Shown here piece by piece: positions 24,634-33,200 of a DNA stretch of 64,000 bases. The notes below the pieces were generated by a model. The model searched no databases. It saw only the letters and a program-made list of their open reading frames with translations, and was not told where the DNA came from. The translations under genes were made by a program, and so were the position numbers. The stretch is from Bacteroides oleiciplenus YIT 12058. GTDB taxonomy: Bacteria > Bacteroidota > Bacteroidia > Bacteroidales > Bacteroidaceae. The stretch spans positions 474,028 to 538,027 of the forward strand of contig NZ_JH992942.1 of the NCBI RefSeq assembly GCF_000315485.1, given 5' to 3'. How positions within the stretch are numbered: position 1 is the stretch's first letter; every line of letters begins with the position of its first letter.

Positions 24634-26493
24634 ATGGCAGACAGTAAAGAAAAACTCTTCTCAGACTTTGCTCCCAATTCTACCGAACAGTGGATGGAGA
24701 AAGTAACAGCCGACCTGAAAGGCGCTGATTTTGAGAAGAAACTCGTTTGGAAGACAAACGAAGGATTCAAGGTGAAACCCTTCTACCGCATGGAAGACCT
24801 CGAAGGACTGAAAACGACAGACGCACTTCCCGGTGAATTTCCCTACCTCAGAGGTACCAAGAAAGACAACAACGAATGGCTGGTTCGTCAGGAAATTAAG
24901 GTGGAATGCCCCAAGGAAGCTAATGCAAAGGCGCTGGATATCCTTAATAAAGGTGTCGACTCACTGGCTTTCCGCGTAAAGGCGAAAGAACTCAATGCCG
25001 AGTACATCGAGACTTTACTTGAAGGTATCTGCGCTGAGTGTGTGGAACTGAACTTCTACACTTGTCAGGGACATGTTGTAGAACTCGCAGAACTTCTGGT
25101 GGCTTACTTCCAGAAGAAAGGTTACGACCTGACGAAGCTGCAAGGCTCCATCGGCTATGACTTCTTTGACAAGATGCTGGCTAAAGGCAAAGAAAAGGGT
25201 GACATGCCTGTAACTGCCAAAGCTTTGATTGAAGCAACTGCTGCTCTGCCTAAGTACCGTGTACTGAATGTAACTGCCCTGACGCTGAACAACGCCGGTG
25301 CTTATATCTATCAGGAACTGGGTTACGCCCTTGCCTGGGGTAACGAATATATGAACCAACTGACTGATGCCGGACTTCCCGCAGCCCTCGTTGCCAAGAA
25401 GATTAAATTCAACTTTGGTATCAGCTCTAATTATTTCCTCGAAATTGCTAAATTCCGCGCTGCCCGTATGTTGTGGGCAAACATCGTTGCATCCTATGAT
25501 GCAGACGACCGTTGTGCTGCCAAGATGCATGTACATGCGGAAACTTCTACGTTCAACCTCACTTTGTTCGACGCTCATGTAAATTTGTTGCGTACGCAGA
25601 CTGAAGCCATGAGTGCTGCTCTGGCTGGTGTGGATTCAATGACGGTTACTCCGTTTGACAAAACTTACACTACACCCGATGAATTCTCAGAACGTATGGC
25701 ACGCAATCAGCAATTGTTGCTGAAAGAAGAGTCTCACTTCGACAAGGTGATTGACCCGGCTGCCGGTTCTTACTATATCGAAAACCTGACTGTATCTATC
25801 GCTAAGCAGGCTTGGGAACTCTTCCTCTCCGTAGAAGAAGCAGGTGGTTTCTATGCCGCAGTGAAAGCCGGCACAGTGCAGACTGCCGTGAACGAAAGCA
25901 ACAAGGCTCGTCATAAATCCGTTGCTCAGCGTCGCGAAGTGTTGTTGGGTACCAACCAGTTCCCGAACTTTAATGAAAAAGCAGGCGACAAGAAACCGCT
26001 CGAAGCTACTTGCTGCTGTGGTGGACACGATACTTGCGAAAAAGATGTTCCGGTATTGAATTTTGATCGTGCTGCCAGCGAATTTGAAGCGTTACGCCTC
26101 GAAACAGAAGCTTCCGGCAAACGTCCGAAAGCGTTCATGCTGACTATCGGTAACCTGGCTATGCGTCAGGCACGTGCTCAGTTCTCTTGCAACTTCCTGG
26201 CTTGTGCCGGATATGAAGTGGTTGATAACCTCGGCTTCCCCACGGTAGAAGCAGGTGTAGAGGCCGCTATGGCTGCCAAAGCCGACATTGTGGTATTGTG
26301 TTCCAGCGATGATGAATATGTGGAATATGCGGTTCCTGCCTTTAAAGCGCTGGACGGTCGCGCTATGTTCATCGTAGCCGGTGCTCCTGCCAATATGGAA
26401 GAGCTGAAAGCTGCCGGTATCGAGAACTTTATCCATGTTCGTGTCAACGTGCTGGAAACATTAAAGGAATACAACGCTAAACTTTTGAAGTAA
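24634..26493 (+). CDS. mutA: methylmalonyl-CoA mutase, small (beta) subunit
   Basis: A 619-residue subunit of the heterodimeric adenosylcobalamin enzyme that interconverts succinyl-CoA and methylmalonyl-CoA on the propionate pathway. The N-terminal mutase domain (PNSTEQWMEKVTADLKGADF, FNFGISSNYFLEIAKFRAAR, VIDPAAGSYYIENLT) is followed from about residue 480 by a degenerate cobalamin-like domain. There NLAMRQARAQF replaces DxHxxG, as expected for the non-catalytic subunit. A cysteine-rich insert, CCCGGHDTCEK near 453-463, lies between the domains. mutB starts 2 bp after the stop, so the two are translated together. Confidence 0.96.
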   Translation: MADSKEKLFSDFAPNSTEQWMEKVTADLKGADFEKKLVWKTNEGFKVKPFYRMEDLEGLKTTDALPGEFPYLRGTKKDNNEWLVRQEIKVECPKEANAKALDILNKGVDSLAFRVKAKELNAEYIETLLEGICAECVELNFYTCQGHVVELAELLVAYFQKKGYDLTKLQGSIGYDFFDKMLAKGKEKGDMPVTAKALIEATAALPKYRVLNVTALTLNNAGAYIYQELGYALAWGNEYMNQLTDAGLPAALVAKKIKFNFGISSNYFLEIAKFRAARMLWANIVASYDADDRCAAKMHVHAETSTFNLTLFDAHVNLLRTQTEAMSAALAGVDSMTVTPFDKTYTTPDEFSERMARNQQLLLKEESHFDKVIDPAAGSYYIENLTVSIAKQAWELFLSVEEAGGFYAAVKAGTVQTAVNESNKARHKSVAQRREVLLGTNQFPNFNEKAGDKKPLEATCCCGGHDTCEKDVPVLNFDRAASEFEALRLETEASGKRPKAFMLTIGNLAMRQARAQFSCNFLACAGYEVVDNLGFPTVEAGVEAAMAAKADIVVLCSSDDEYVEYAVPAFKALDGRAMFIVAGAPANMEELKAAGIENFIHVRVNVLETLKEYNAKLLK

Positions 26494-26494
26494 G

Positions 26495-28642
26495 ATGAGA
26501 AAAGATTTTAAGAACTTAGATATATATGCCGCATTCCAGCCCGTGAACGGTGCTGAGTGGCAGAAGGCTAACGGCATCCATGCTGACTGGAAAACGCCGG
26601 AACACATCGAAGTGAAGCCTGTTTACACGAAAGAAGACCTCGAAGGCATGGAACATCTGGGCTATGCTGCCGGTTTGCCTCCCTATCTGCGTGGTCCCTA
26701 CTCAGTGATGTACACGCTGCGTCCCTGGACTATCCGCCAGTACGCCGGATTCTCCACAGCCGAAGAGTCTAATGCATTCTACCGCCGTAACCTGGCTTCC
26801 GGACAGAAAGGTTTGTCCGTTGCTTTCGACTTGGCTACACACCGCGGATACGACCCCGACCACGAACGTGTGGTAGGCGACGTTGGTAAAGCAGGTGTAT
26901 CTATCTGCTCACTGGAGAACATGAAGGTTCTCTTCGATGGTATTCCTTTGAATAAGATGTCCGTATCAATGACAATGAACGGTGCCGTGCTTCCGATTCT
27001 GGCATTCTATATCAATGCAGGTCTGGAACAAGGCGCTAAGTTGGAAGAAATGGCTGGTACGATTCAGAATGATATCCTGAAAGAGTTCATGGTGCGTAAC
27101 ACTTATATTTACCCGCCTGCATTCTCTATGAAGATTATCTCTGATATCTTTGAATATACTTCACAGAAGATGCCGAAGTTCAACTCTATCTCTATCTCCG
27201 GTTACCACATGCAGGAAGCAGGTGCTACGGCTGATATCGAGTTGGCTTACACATTGGCCGACGGTCTTGAATACCTCCGTGCAGGTGTTGCCGCAGGTAT
27301 CGATATCGACGCTTTCGCTCCGCGCTTGTCCTTCTTCTGGGCTATCGGAACCAACCACTTCATGGAAATCGCCAAGATGCGTGCTGCACGTATGTTGTGG
27401 GCGAAGATTGTGAAACAGTTCAATCCGAAGAATCCGAAATCTCTGGCTTTGCGTACACACTCCCAGACTTCAGGTTGGTCGTTGACCGAACAAGACCCGT
27501 TCAACAACGTGGGCCGTACTTGTATCGAAGCTATGGCTGCTGCACTGGGACATACTCAGTCATTGCACACCAATGCACTGGATGAGGCCATCGCTTTGCC
27601 GACGGACTTCTCTGCACGTATTGCACGTAACACTCAGATTTATATCCAGGAAGAAACTTATATTTGTAAGAATGTTGACCCATGGGGCGGTTCTTACTAT
27701 GTAGAGTCTCTGACAAACGACCTGGCTCATAAAGCATGGGAATTGATTGAAGAGGTAGAAAAGCTGGGCGGTATGGCAAAAGCCATCGAAACCGGTATTC
27801 CTAAGATGCGTATTGAAGAAGCTGCTGCGCGTACGCAGGCACGTATCGACTCCGGTTCTCAGACTATTGTCGGCGTGAACAAGTATCGTCTGGAGAAAGA
27901 AGCTCCGATTGATATCCTTGAAATCGACAATACGGCTGTTCGCCAGGAACAGATTGCCAACCTGAAGACTTTGAAAGAAGGACGCGACGAGGCAGCTGTA
28001 CAGAAAGCATTGGAAGCTATCACCAAATGTGTGGAAACCAAGGAAGGCAACTTGCTTGAGTTGGCAGTTGAAGCTGCCCGTGTTCGCGCTACGCTGGGTG
28101 AAATCTCGTATGCTTGCGAAAAGATTGTAGGACGTTATAAAGCAGTAATCAGAACTATATCAGGCGTGTATTCATCAGAAAGTAAGAACGACAGCGACTT
28201 CAAGCGTGCTTGTGAACTGGCTGAGAAGTTTGCGAAGAAAGAGGGACGTCAACCTCGTATCATGGTAGCAAAAATGGGTCAGGACGGTCACGACCGTGGT
28301 GCCAAAGTGGTAGCAACCGGTTATGCCGACTGTGGTTTCGACGTGGATATGGGACCATTGTTCCAGACACCTGCCGAAGCTGCCCGCGAAGCAGTTGAAA
28401 ACGATGTTCACGTAGTGGGTGTTTCTTCACTGGCTGCCGGACATAAGACGTTGATTCCGCAGATTATTGAGGAATTGAAGAAGTTGGGCCGCGAGGATAT
28501 CATCGTGATTGCCGGTGGTGTAATTCCTGCACAGGACTATGATTTCTTGTACAAAGCCGGTGTAGCTGCCATCTTTGGTCCGGGTTCTCCGGTAGCCAAG
28601 GCTGCTTGCCAGATTCTGGAAATCCTGATGGATGAAGAATAA
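26495..28642 (+). CDS. mutB: methylmalonyl-CoA mutase, large (alpha) subunit
   Basis: The 715-residue catalytic subunit. The TIM barrel carries RPWTIRQYAGFSTAEESNAF (substrate and radical site region), VAFDLATHRGYDPDHERVVG, NTQIYIQEETYICKNVDPWG and GGSYYVESLTNDL. The C-terminal B12 domain (from about residue 585) has DGHDRG with the cobalt-ligand His near 599, VGVSSLAAGHKTL and IAGGVIP, the full DxHxxG...SxL...GG set. In Bacteroides this enzyme needs imported corrinoid and feeds propionate production. Immediately downstream is a strong terminator. Confidence 0.98.
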   Translation: MRKDFKNLDIYAAFQPVNGAEWQKANGIHADWKTPEHIEVKPVYTKEDLEGMEHLGYAAGLPPYLRGPYSVMYTLRPWTIRQYAGFSTAEESNAFYRRNLASGQKGLSVAFDLATHRGYDPDHERVVGDVGKAGVSICSLENMKVLFDGIPLNKMSVSMTMNGAVLPILAFYINAGLEQGAKLEEMAGTIQNDILKEFMVRNTYIYPPAFSMKIISDIFEYTSQKMPKFNSISISGYHMQEAGATADIELAYTLADGLEYLRAGVAAGIDIDAFAPRLSFFWAIGTNHFMEIAKMRAARMLWAKIVKQFNPKNPKSLALRTHSQTSGWSLTEQDPFNNVGRTCIEAMAAALGHTQSLHTNALDEAIALPTDFSARIARNTQIYIQEETYICKNVDPWGGSYYVESLTNDLAHKAWELIEEVEKLGGMAKAIETGIPKMRIEEAAARTQARIDSGSQTIVGVNKYRLEKEAPIDILEIDNTAVRQEQIANLKTLKEGRDEAAVQKALEAITKCVETKEGNLLELAVEAARVRATLGEISYACEKIVGRYKAVIRTISGVYSSESKNDSDFKRACELAEKFAKKEGRQPRIMVAKMGQDGHDRGAKVVATGYADCGFDVDMGPLFQTPAEAAREAVENDVHVVGVSSLAAGHKTLIPQIIEELKKLGREDIIVIAGGVIPAQDYDFLYKAGVAAIFGPGSPVAKAACQILEILMDEE

Positions 28643-28680
28643 ATAATGAAATAATCAGGCGCTAAAGCGCTGAAGTGATA

Positions 28681-28717
28681 AGCGGACTGCGAGTATTTTC
28701 TTACTTGCGGTCCGCTT
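28681..28717 (+). terminator. terminator of mutAB
   Basis: AGCGGACTGC (28681-28690) pairs with GCGGTCCGCT (28708-28717) with one G-U pair, followed by TTTTTTATTTT. Confidence 0.85.
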
Positions 28718-28865
28718 TTTTATTTTAATACCCCGATTTTAAGTTCAGGCACGAAAATTAGGTTGTTTTTAATGACTTATTAATTCTTCCATTAACGTCC
28801 CCAGCCCATATTTGCAGTATAATTCCTTTCATAGATAGAATCTGTAATCTAATAATTGAATTCGC

Positions 28866-31800
28866 ATGAAAAAATTACTACTTCTTTTTGTTTCAGCTTT
28901 ATTAGCTGTAAGTGTACAGGCACAATCGAATGATAAGCCTGGTAACTGGAAATTAATTGCGTCGGATGAATATCCGGCGGATGATGTGGGAGTGGCTACG
29001 TACACCGTAACCACTGATTTTAATGCCGACCCTACGGGGGAGAAAGACTCGCAGAGTGCTTTTCAGACGGCATTGAATAAATTGGGTGAGAATCGCCGGG
29101 GTGGTACGCTCTTTGTTCCGGCAGGGCGCTACCGTATCTCCGGGAAACTGTATATCCCTACCGGTGTGACGATGCGTGGTGAATGGAAACGTCCGGTAAA
29201 AGGGGCGCCAATTGAAGGGACAATTCTGATGGTGGATAGTAAAGGAGGAAATGAGACAGAGTCGAACTCATTCATTACGATGGAACCCTCCACTGCATTG
29301 ACCTATCTTTCTATCTGGTATCCGCATCAGGACCCTGACAAAATTATACCTTATCCGCCTACGGTACTGTATGGCCGCGATGGTGTGTGGGGCAATGAAT
29401 ATTGCAATGTACGTCATGTGACGTTGGTGAATTCCTATAGCGGCATAATCTTGTCCCGTAAGAATGGAGGTGGCTGTCCTAATATCTACGATGTATACGG
29501 TACTCCGCTGTCGCGTGGTATTGAGGTTGACAATATAGCCGATGTCGGTCGCTTCGAGTGGATTCATTTTTCGCCTGATTATTGGGCAGGTTCCGGTCTG
29601 GAAGGTGCACCGAAGGTAGGTTCGGCTTATGCGGACTGGATTTATCAGAATGGAACAGGCATTGTGATGCGCCGCAATGACTGGTCGTACACTTGTTTTG
29701 TTGATATAGAAGGGTATAATTGTGGTTTTAAGACCGGAAACAGTATGTCCGGAGACGGGAACCCGAATGGTCACAACTATGGTTTCAACTTAAAAGGCTG
29801 CCAGACGGGTATTCATATTGATGGAAGTTCTTCTTCCGGTATCATGTTCACCCGCATGCAGATGGAGAATTGTGAAAACGGTATCGTCGTATCTTCTGCC
29901 GATGGGCCTGTACAGCTATACGGATGCGAGATATCCGCTCGCGAGAATGCTGTACTGATGGAGTCCGGTTCTTCTTCCCGTTTGATGATGGAGCAATGCA
30001 TCGTGAAGGGTGGTGCTGTGAATAGTTTGTCCGGTGACTTTGTGGCCTCGGATTGTGACTTCAATAACAATACGCCGCAAGTTTTCATAGGTTCTGATGC
30101 ACGTTGTATTCTCAGGGGAAATCGCTTTGCCAAGAAGGCGGATGTTCAGAATAACTCGCTTTTCGAGTGCCACATAGATCATACTGCTCTGACAGAAAGA
30201 AAAAAACTTCCGGAATTTCCCGACTTGCGTGTTCCTGAAACAAAACCTGCCCGCATAGCGCTTTATAATGTCCTTGACTTCGGTATTGAACCCTTCGTTG
30301 TGCCTTTCAATTCCTCTACGAATACGCAGAGTATCCAAAGTGCCATTCGTAGCGGTCTGAATAGTGCAAAGGATGCCACAGCGGCCATACAAAGTGCTCT
30401 TGACAAAGCTAAAGCCGATGGTGGCGGTATTGTCTACCTTCCCGGTGGTCGGTATAAGATGCTGGGTACCCTCACTGTTCCCACCGGCGTAGAACTGCGT
30501 GGTGCAGCGGATTTTGGAAGTATTCCACGCGGTCACGGAACCATCTTTGAGGTGTATGCAGGCAAAGGACAACCTTCAGGAGAATCGTTCCTGAAACTTG
30601 AAGCCGGTAGTGGTGTCCGTGGAATCTCCATTAACTATCCTGAACAGCTCTCTTCCATGTTGCCTGCAATGGCACAGTATCCGTACACCATTCAGGGGAA
30701 AGGGAAAGATATCTATATTGTCAACGTCGGCATACGTGCAGCTTGGAACGGGCTGGATTTGTTCAGCAATAAGTGTGACAACCACTATGTGGACTATCTG
30801 GCGGGGCATGCCTTCAAAAATATAATTCGCATAGGCGGAGGCTCGCAAGGCGGTATGGTGAATAATATGCAGTTCAATACCATCGTCTACGCTTGTGGCG
30901 CCGAAACTAAATTTGGTTCTTGGTCTAATAATGCCGATGCTGATAACGGCAAGGCATACGATCAGAATATGAAGGAACTTCGTTTTATTACGGTGGAAGA
31001 CTGTACGGATGAGATTCTCTACAATGATTTCCATTACGGAGGATACGAAGGTATTGTGTTCGACAAGTCTGATGCAGGCAAGGCGGCTTCCGGCAAGGTA
31101 CTTGGATTAGGTATAGACGGTTCGATGAATGCTGCCATGTTCAATGCATTGGGCAGTGCGGGTTTTCCGTTGGTGAACACGCAGTTGGTTGCCCTTGAAG
31201 CAAAGAGCACTGCTTTCCCCGATACCCGCTACATTACTTTGGGTGAAACATTTACAGGAAATGCCGAGTTTTATGGTATCGACCTGTGGGGAGGCCCCAA
31301 GCATTCGGCTGTTATCAACAATGGAAACCTGGTGATGAATCAGGTCAACTTTGCCACTACTGGTAATACTTATCATTTCTATCTGCCCAAGACGACAGGT
31401 AAAGTACGGATGCATAATGCGGTAGTAAATATGAAGTCCGATGCCAGTATCGCCAACTCAAGTCATGAAAAACAGGCATTCGTTGCTTCCAGCGTCCTTG
31501 ATGTGGAATCGTGGAGAATCAAACTGATGGGTGAATGGGATTCCAATCTTACGCTTACACCCGTTTTTGAAGCTACCGATGCTCTGTTGAGCCGTACCAA
31601 GTGGAGCATCACCGCCAGTGTGAACAACGGAAATGCCCGTAATGCCATCGATAACAATGTATCCACCCGGTGGGATACAGGGCAGTCACAAAAAGCCGGT
31701 CAGATGGTTACTGTGAATATGAATGCTGCCAATAAGCTCAACAGGATAATTCTGGATTCTTCCAAAAGTCCCGGTGACGGTCCTGCCGGTTACGAACTGT

Positions 31801-32234
31801 ATGTGAAGAATGGTGCTAACGCTGACTGGAAACTGGTAGCCGAAGGGAAAAACGGCACTTCCGTTCTGATTATCGGCTTTCCGGAAGAGACGGCAACACA
31901 CTTCAAAATTACCCAGACCGGGACGAAGGGTGGATATTGGTCTATTCATGAGCTCTACGCCGCGTTGGTGGACGATACTCCCACAAGTATATCACCGGAG
32001 GTTGCCGAATCAGCAGGAGAGATTTATTATTATAATGACCAGTTGTCCTGGAGTGGCTTGAAGAATGATGTGAACAATCAGGTTGAGATCATTGATTTGT
32101 CGGGACGACGCGTGTTACTACAGCAAGTGAATACTAATTCCCTGCAGTTATCCGGCATGCAAGGTGGATTCTATATTGTGGTGGTTAGTGATGGTACGAA
32201 TGTGCTGCGGAAGAAGCTGTTCTTTAAAGATTGA
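28866..32234 (+). CDS. large secreted beta-helix protein (two Pectate_lyase_3 / GH55-like domains) with discoidin and sorting-like domains
   Basis: A 1122-residue protein with a signal peptide (LLLFVSALLAVSVQAQ). Two right-handed beta-helix halves each begin with a Pectate_lyase_3-type opening. The first is DFNADPTGEKDSQSAFQTAL, then GGTLFVPAGRYRISGKLYIP, near residues 50-105. The second is NSAKDATAAIQSALDKAKAD, then GGGIVYLPGGRYKMLGTLTV, near 498-540. This duplication is the architecture of GH55 exo-glucanases and related polysaccharide-active proteins. An F5/8 type C (CBM32-like) domain follows (NNVSTRWDTGQSQKAGQMV to WSIHELYAAL, about 915-1040). The last 80 residues (IIDLSGRRVLLQQ...GGFYIVVVSDGTNVLRKKLF) resemble a type IX secretion sorting domain. 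It probably degrades or binds an extracellular glycan. There are no SusCD genes next to it. Confidence 0.78.
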   Translation: MKKLLLLFVSALLAVSVQAQSNDKPGNWKLIASDEYPADDVGVATYTVTTDFNADPTGEKDSQSAFQTALNKLGENRRGGTLFVPAGRYRISGKLYIPTGVTMRGEWKRPVKGAPIEGTILMVDSKGGNETESNSFITMEPSTALTYLSIWYPHQDPDKIIPYPPTVLYGRDGVWGNEYCNVRHVTLVNSYSGIILSRKNGGGCPNIYDVYGTPLSRGIEVDNIADVGRFEWIHFSPDYWAGSGLEGAPKVGSAYADWIYQNGTGIVMRRNDWSYTCFVDIEGYNCGFKTGNSMSGDGNPNGHNYGFNLKGCQTGIHIDGSSSSGIMFTRMQMENCENGIVVSSADGPVQLYGCEISARENAVLMESGSSSRLMMEQCIVKGGAVNSLSGDFVASDCDFNNNTPQVFIGSDARCILRGNRFAKKADVQNNSLFECHIDHTALTERKKLPEFPDLRVPETKPARIALYNVLDFGIEPFVVPFNSSTNTQSIQSAIRSGLNSAKDATAAIQSALDKAKADGGGIVYLPGGRYKMLGTLTVPTGVELRGAADFGSIPRGHGTIFEVYAGKGQPSGESFLKLEAGSGVRGISINYPEQLSSMLPAMAQYPYTIQGKGKDIYIVNVGIRAAWNGLDLFSNKCDNHYVDYLAGHAFKNIIRIGGGSQGGMVNNMQFNTIVYACGAETKFGSWSNNADADNGKAYDQNMKELRFITVEDCTDEILYNDFHYGGYEGIVFDKSDAGKAASGKVLGLGIDGSMNAAMFNALGSAGFPLVNTQLVALEAKSTAFPDTRYITLGETFTGNAEFYGIDLWGGPKHSAVINNGNLVMNQVNFATTGNTYHFYLPKTTGKVRMHNAVVNMKSDASIANSSHEKQAFVASSVLDVESWRIKLMGEWDSNLTLTPVFEATDALLSRTKWSITASVNNGNARNAIDNNVSTRWDTGQSQKAGQMVTVNMNAANKLNRIILDSSKSPGDGPAGYELYVKNGANADWKLVAEGKNGTSVLIIGFPEETATHFKITQTGTKGGYWSIHELYAALVDDTPTSISPEVAESAGEIYYYNDQLSWSGLKNDVNNQVEIIDLSGRRVLLQQVNTNSLQLSGMQGGFYIVVVSDGTNVLRKKLFFKD

Positions 32235-32308
32235 GGATTTGAATCTGATGCTTTAGGAATGCTTTTCTTTAGTACTCTGGCTATCAGTGTATTGCATTTA
32301 CATTTTAT

Positions 32309-32444
32309 TTACCTCCTAATGTAAAAGCATTTACCTCGGTATGTAACGACCTTTACTTCCTATTGTAACGCTCTTTACCTCGGTATGTAACGACCTTTAC
32401 CTCGGCATGTAAATGGAGTTACCATTTGGGGTAAACCAAGTTAC
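32309..32444. repeat. six TTAC-N8-GTAA dyads at exact 22-bp period
   Basis: Perfect TTAC-N8-GTAA units begin at 32309, 32331, 32353, 32375, 32397 and 32419, each 16 bp long and exactly 22 bp from the next. A seventh TTAC half-site is at 32441. The centres vary (CTCCTAAT, CTCGGTAT, CTTCCTAT-type, CATTTGGG), while the outer 4-bp arms are invariant. The 6-bp linkers are partly conserved (CGACCT, CGCTCT). The block fills the gap between the beta-helix gene and the terminator and contains no ORF. Confidence 0.85.
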
Positions 32445-32454
32445 CATGAAAAGA

Positions 32455-32508
32455 AACAGCCGTGTCCCCGTAAGGTGAAATTCATTCACCTGCCGGGGCA
32501 CGGCTGTT
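32455..32508. terminator. long bidirectional terminator hairpin
   Basis: AACAGCCGTGTCCCCG (32455-32470) pairs with a matching arm CGGGGCACGGCTGTT (32494-32508). Within the loop AGGTGAA and TTCACCT pair again. It lies between convergent genes. Confidence 0.8.
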
Positions 32509-32561
32509 CGTTTGTAAGATGTGGTTGCCCATCCGTTGTATGCCGGACGACAGCAGCCTTG

Positions 32562-32999
32562 CTACCAGTTGTATTCTTCTACATAGCTATCGAAATACTC
32601 TTCCTGTTGCAAGCCCAACTTTTTGGCCAGTGCCGTCACTCTTTGTTGTTCGGCAGGCGACAGTAAAGTTTCTCCTTTCCGTTTCTGATAATATTTTCTG
32701 ATTCCCCAACTACCAATCAGCCCGTAGCGGAACGTTCCTGACGCACTGACAGCCAGTGCTTCCGTGGTGCGGACAAAACCTTTGGCATAGCGCACCTTCT
32801 TGTCGGAACGGTAATATTCGCACTTCCCTGCCATAGCTTCAATCGTTTTCGGATTCAGTGTAGGTGGAAAAGTAACACTTGCCGGAGTATGGTTATACGC
32901 AATCCGGCGTAGGCAAGTGTCGGCATGAGGGCAATCTGCTGTCGCGCACAGACCAAAGTTATGGGGAACTCTTGAATAATCAAATGATTCTTTTTCCAT
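32562..32999 (-). CDS. DUF6078-like small cytosolic protein
   Basis: A 145-residue protein without signal peptide. It has a cysteine cluster (GLCATADCPHADTCLRR, residues 16-32, with a further C at KCEYY) and a basic centre (SDKKVRYAKGF, RYGLIGSWGIRKYYQKRKGE). The pattern matches a Bacteroidota-restricted family I know as DUF6078, of unknown function. The Cx5CxxxxxC spacing could bind a metal, but that is only an inference. The gene is monocistronic, with a -7 element at 33027-33034. Confidence 0.7.
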   Translation of the reverse strand: MEKESFDYSRVPHNFGLCATADCPHADTCLRRIAYNHTPASVTFPPTLNPKTIEAMAGKCEYYRSDKKVRYAKGFVRTTEALAVSASGTFRYGLIGSWGIRKYYQKRKGETLLSPAEQQRVTALAKKLGLQQEEYFDSYVEEYNW

Positions 33000-33026
33000 T
33001 GTGTTGTCAATTTAATGATTGTGCGG

Positions 33027-33034
33027 CAAAGGTA
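33027..33034 (-). promoter_or_regulatory. -7 element of the DUF6078-like gene (TACCTTTG)
   Basis: An exact TAnnTTTG on the minus strand, 28 bp upstream of the start codon at 32999. Confidence 0.6.
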
Positions 33035-33142
33035 CGATATATATCACAGATTGAGGCAGATTGTAAAATGATATTCTGTGATATTATGACTTGTTTTTTT
33101 ATATCTTTGACTGAAATATCCGGATTGTCTTTTATCCTAAAA

Positions 33143-33181
33143 AAATCCGTTACTTTCGTATCATACATCAGTAACGGATTT
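33143..33181 (-). terminator. terminator of the heparan-sulfate-type PUL
   Basis: AAATCCGTTAC and GTAACGGATTT form a perfect 11-bp stem, followed on the minus strand by a T-run, 20 bp after the GH88 stop. Confidence 0.8.
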
Positions 33182-33200
33182 ACCCTGTCAAACAATCTGA

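Noticed and set aside
25015..25578. 187-codon minus-strand ORF inside mutA
   Set aside because: It is the antisense shadow of a strongly conserved coding frame and has no family features of its own.
32309..32444. Possible CRISPR array
   Set aside because: The period is only 22 bp, the constant part is 4+4 bp, and the variable centres are 8 bp. No cas genes are nearby.
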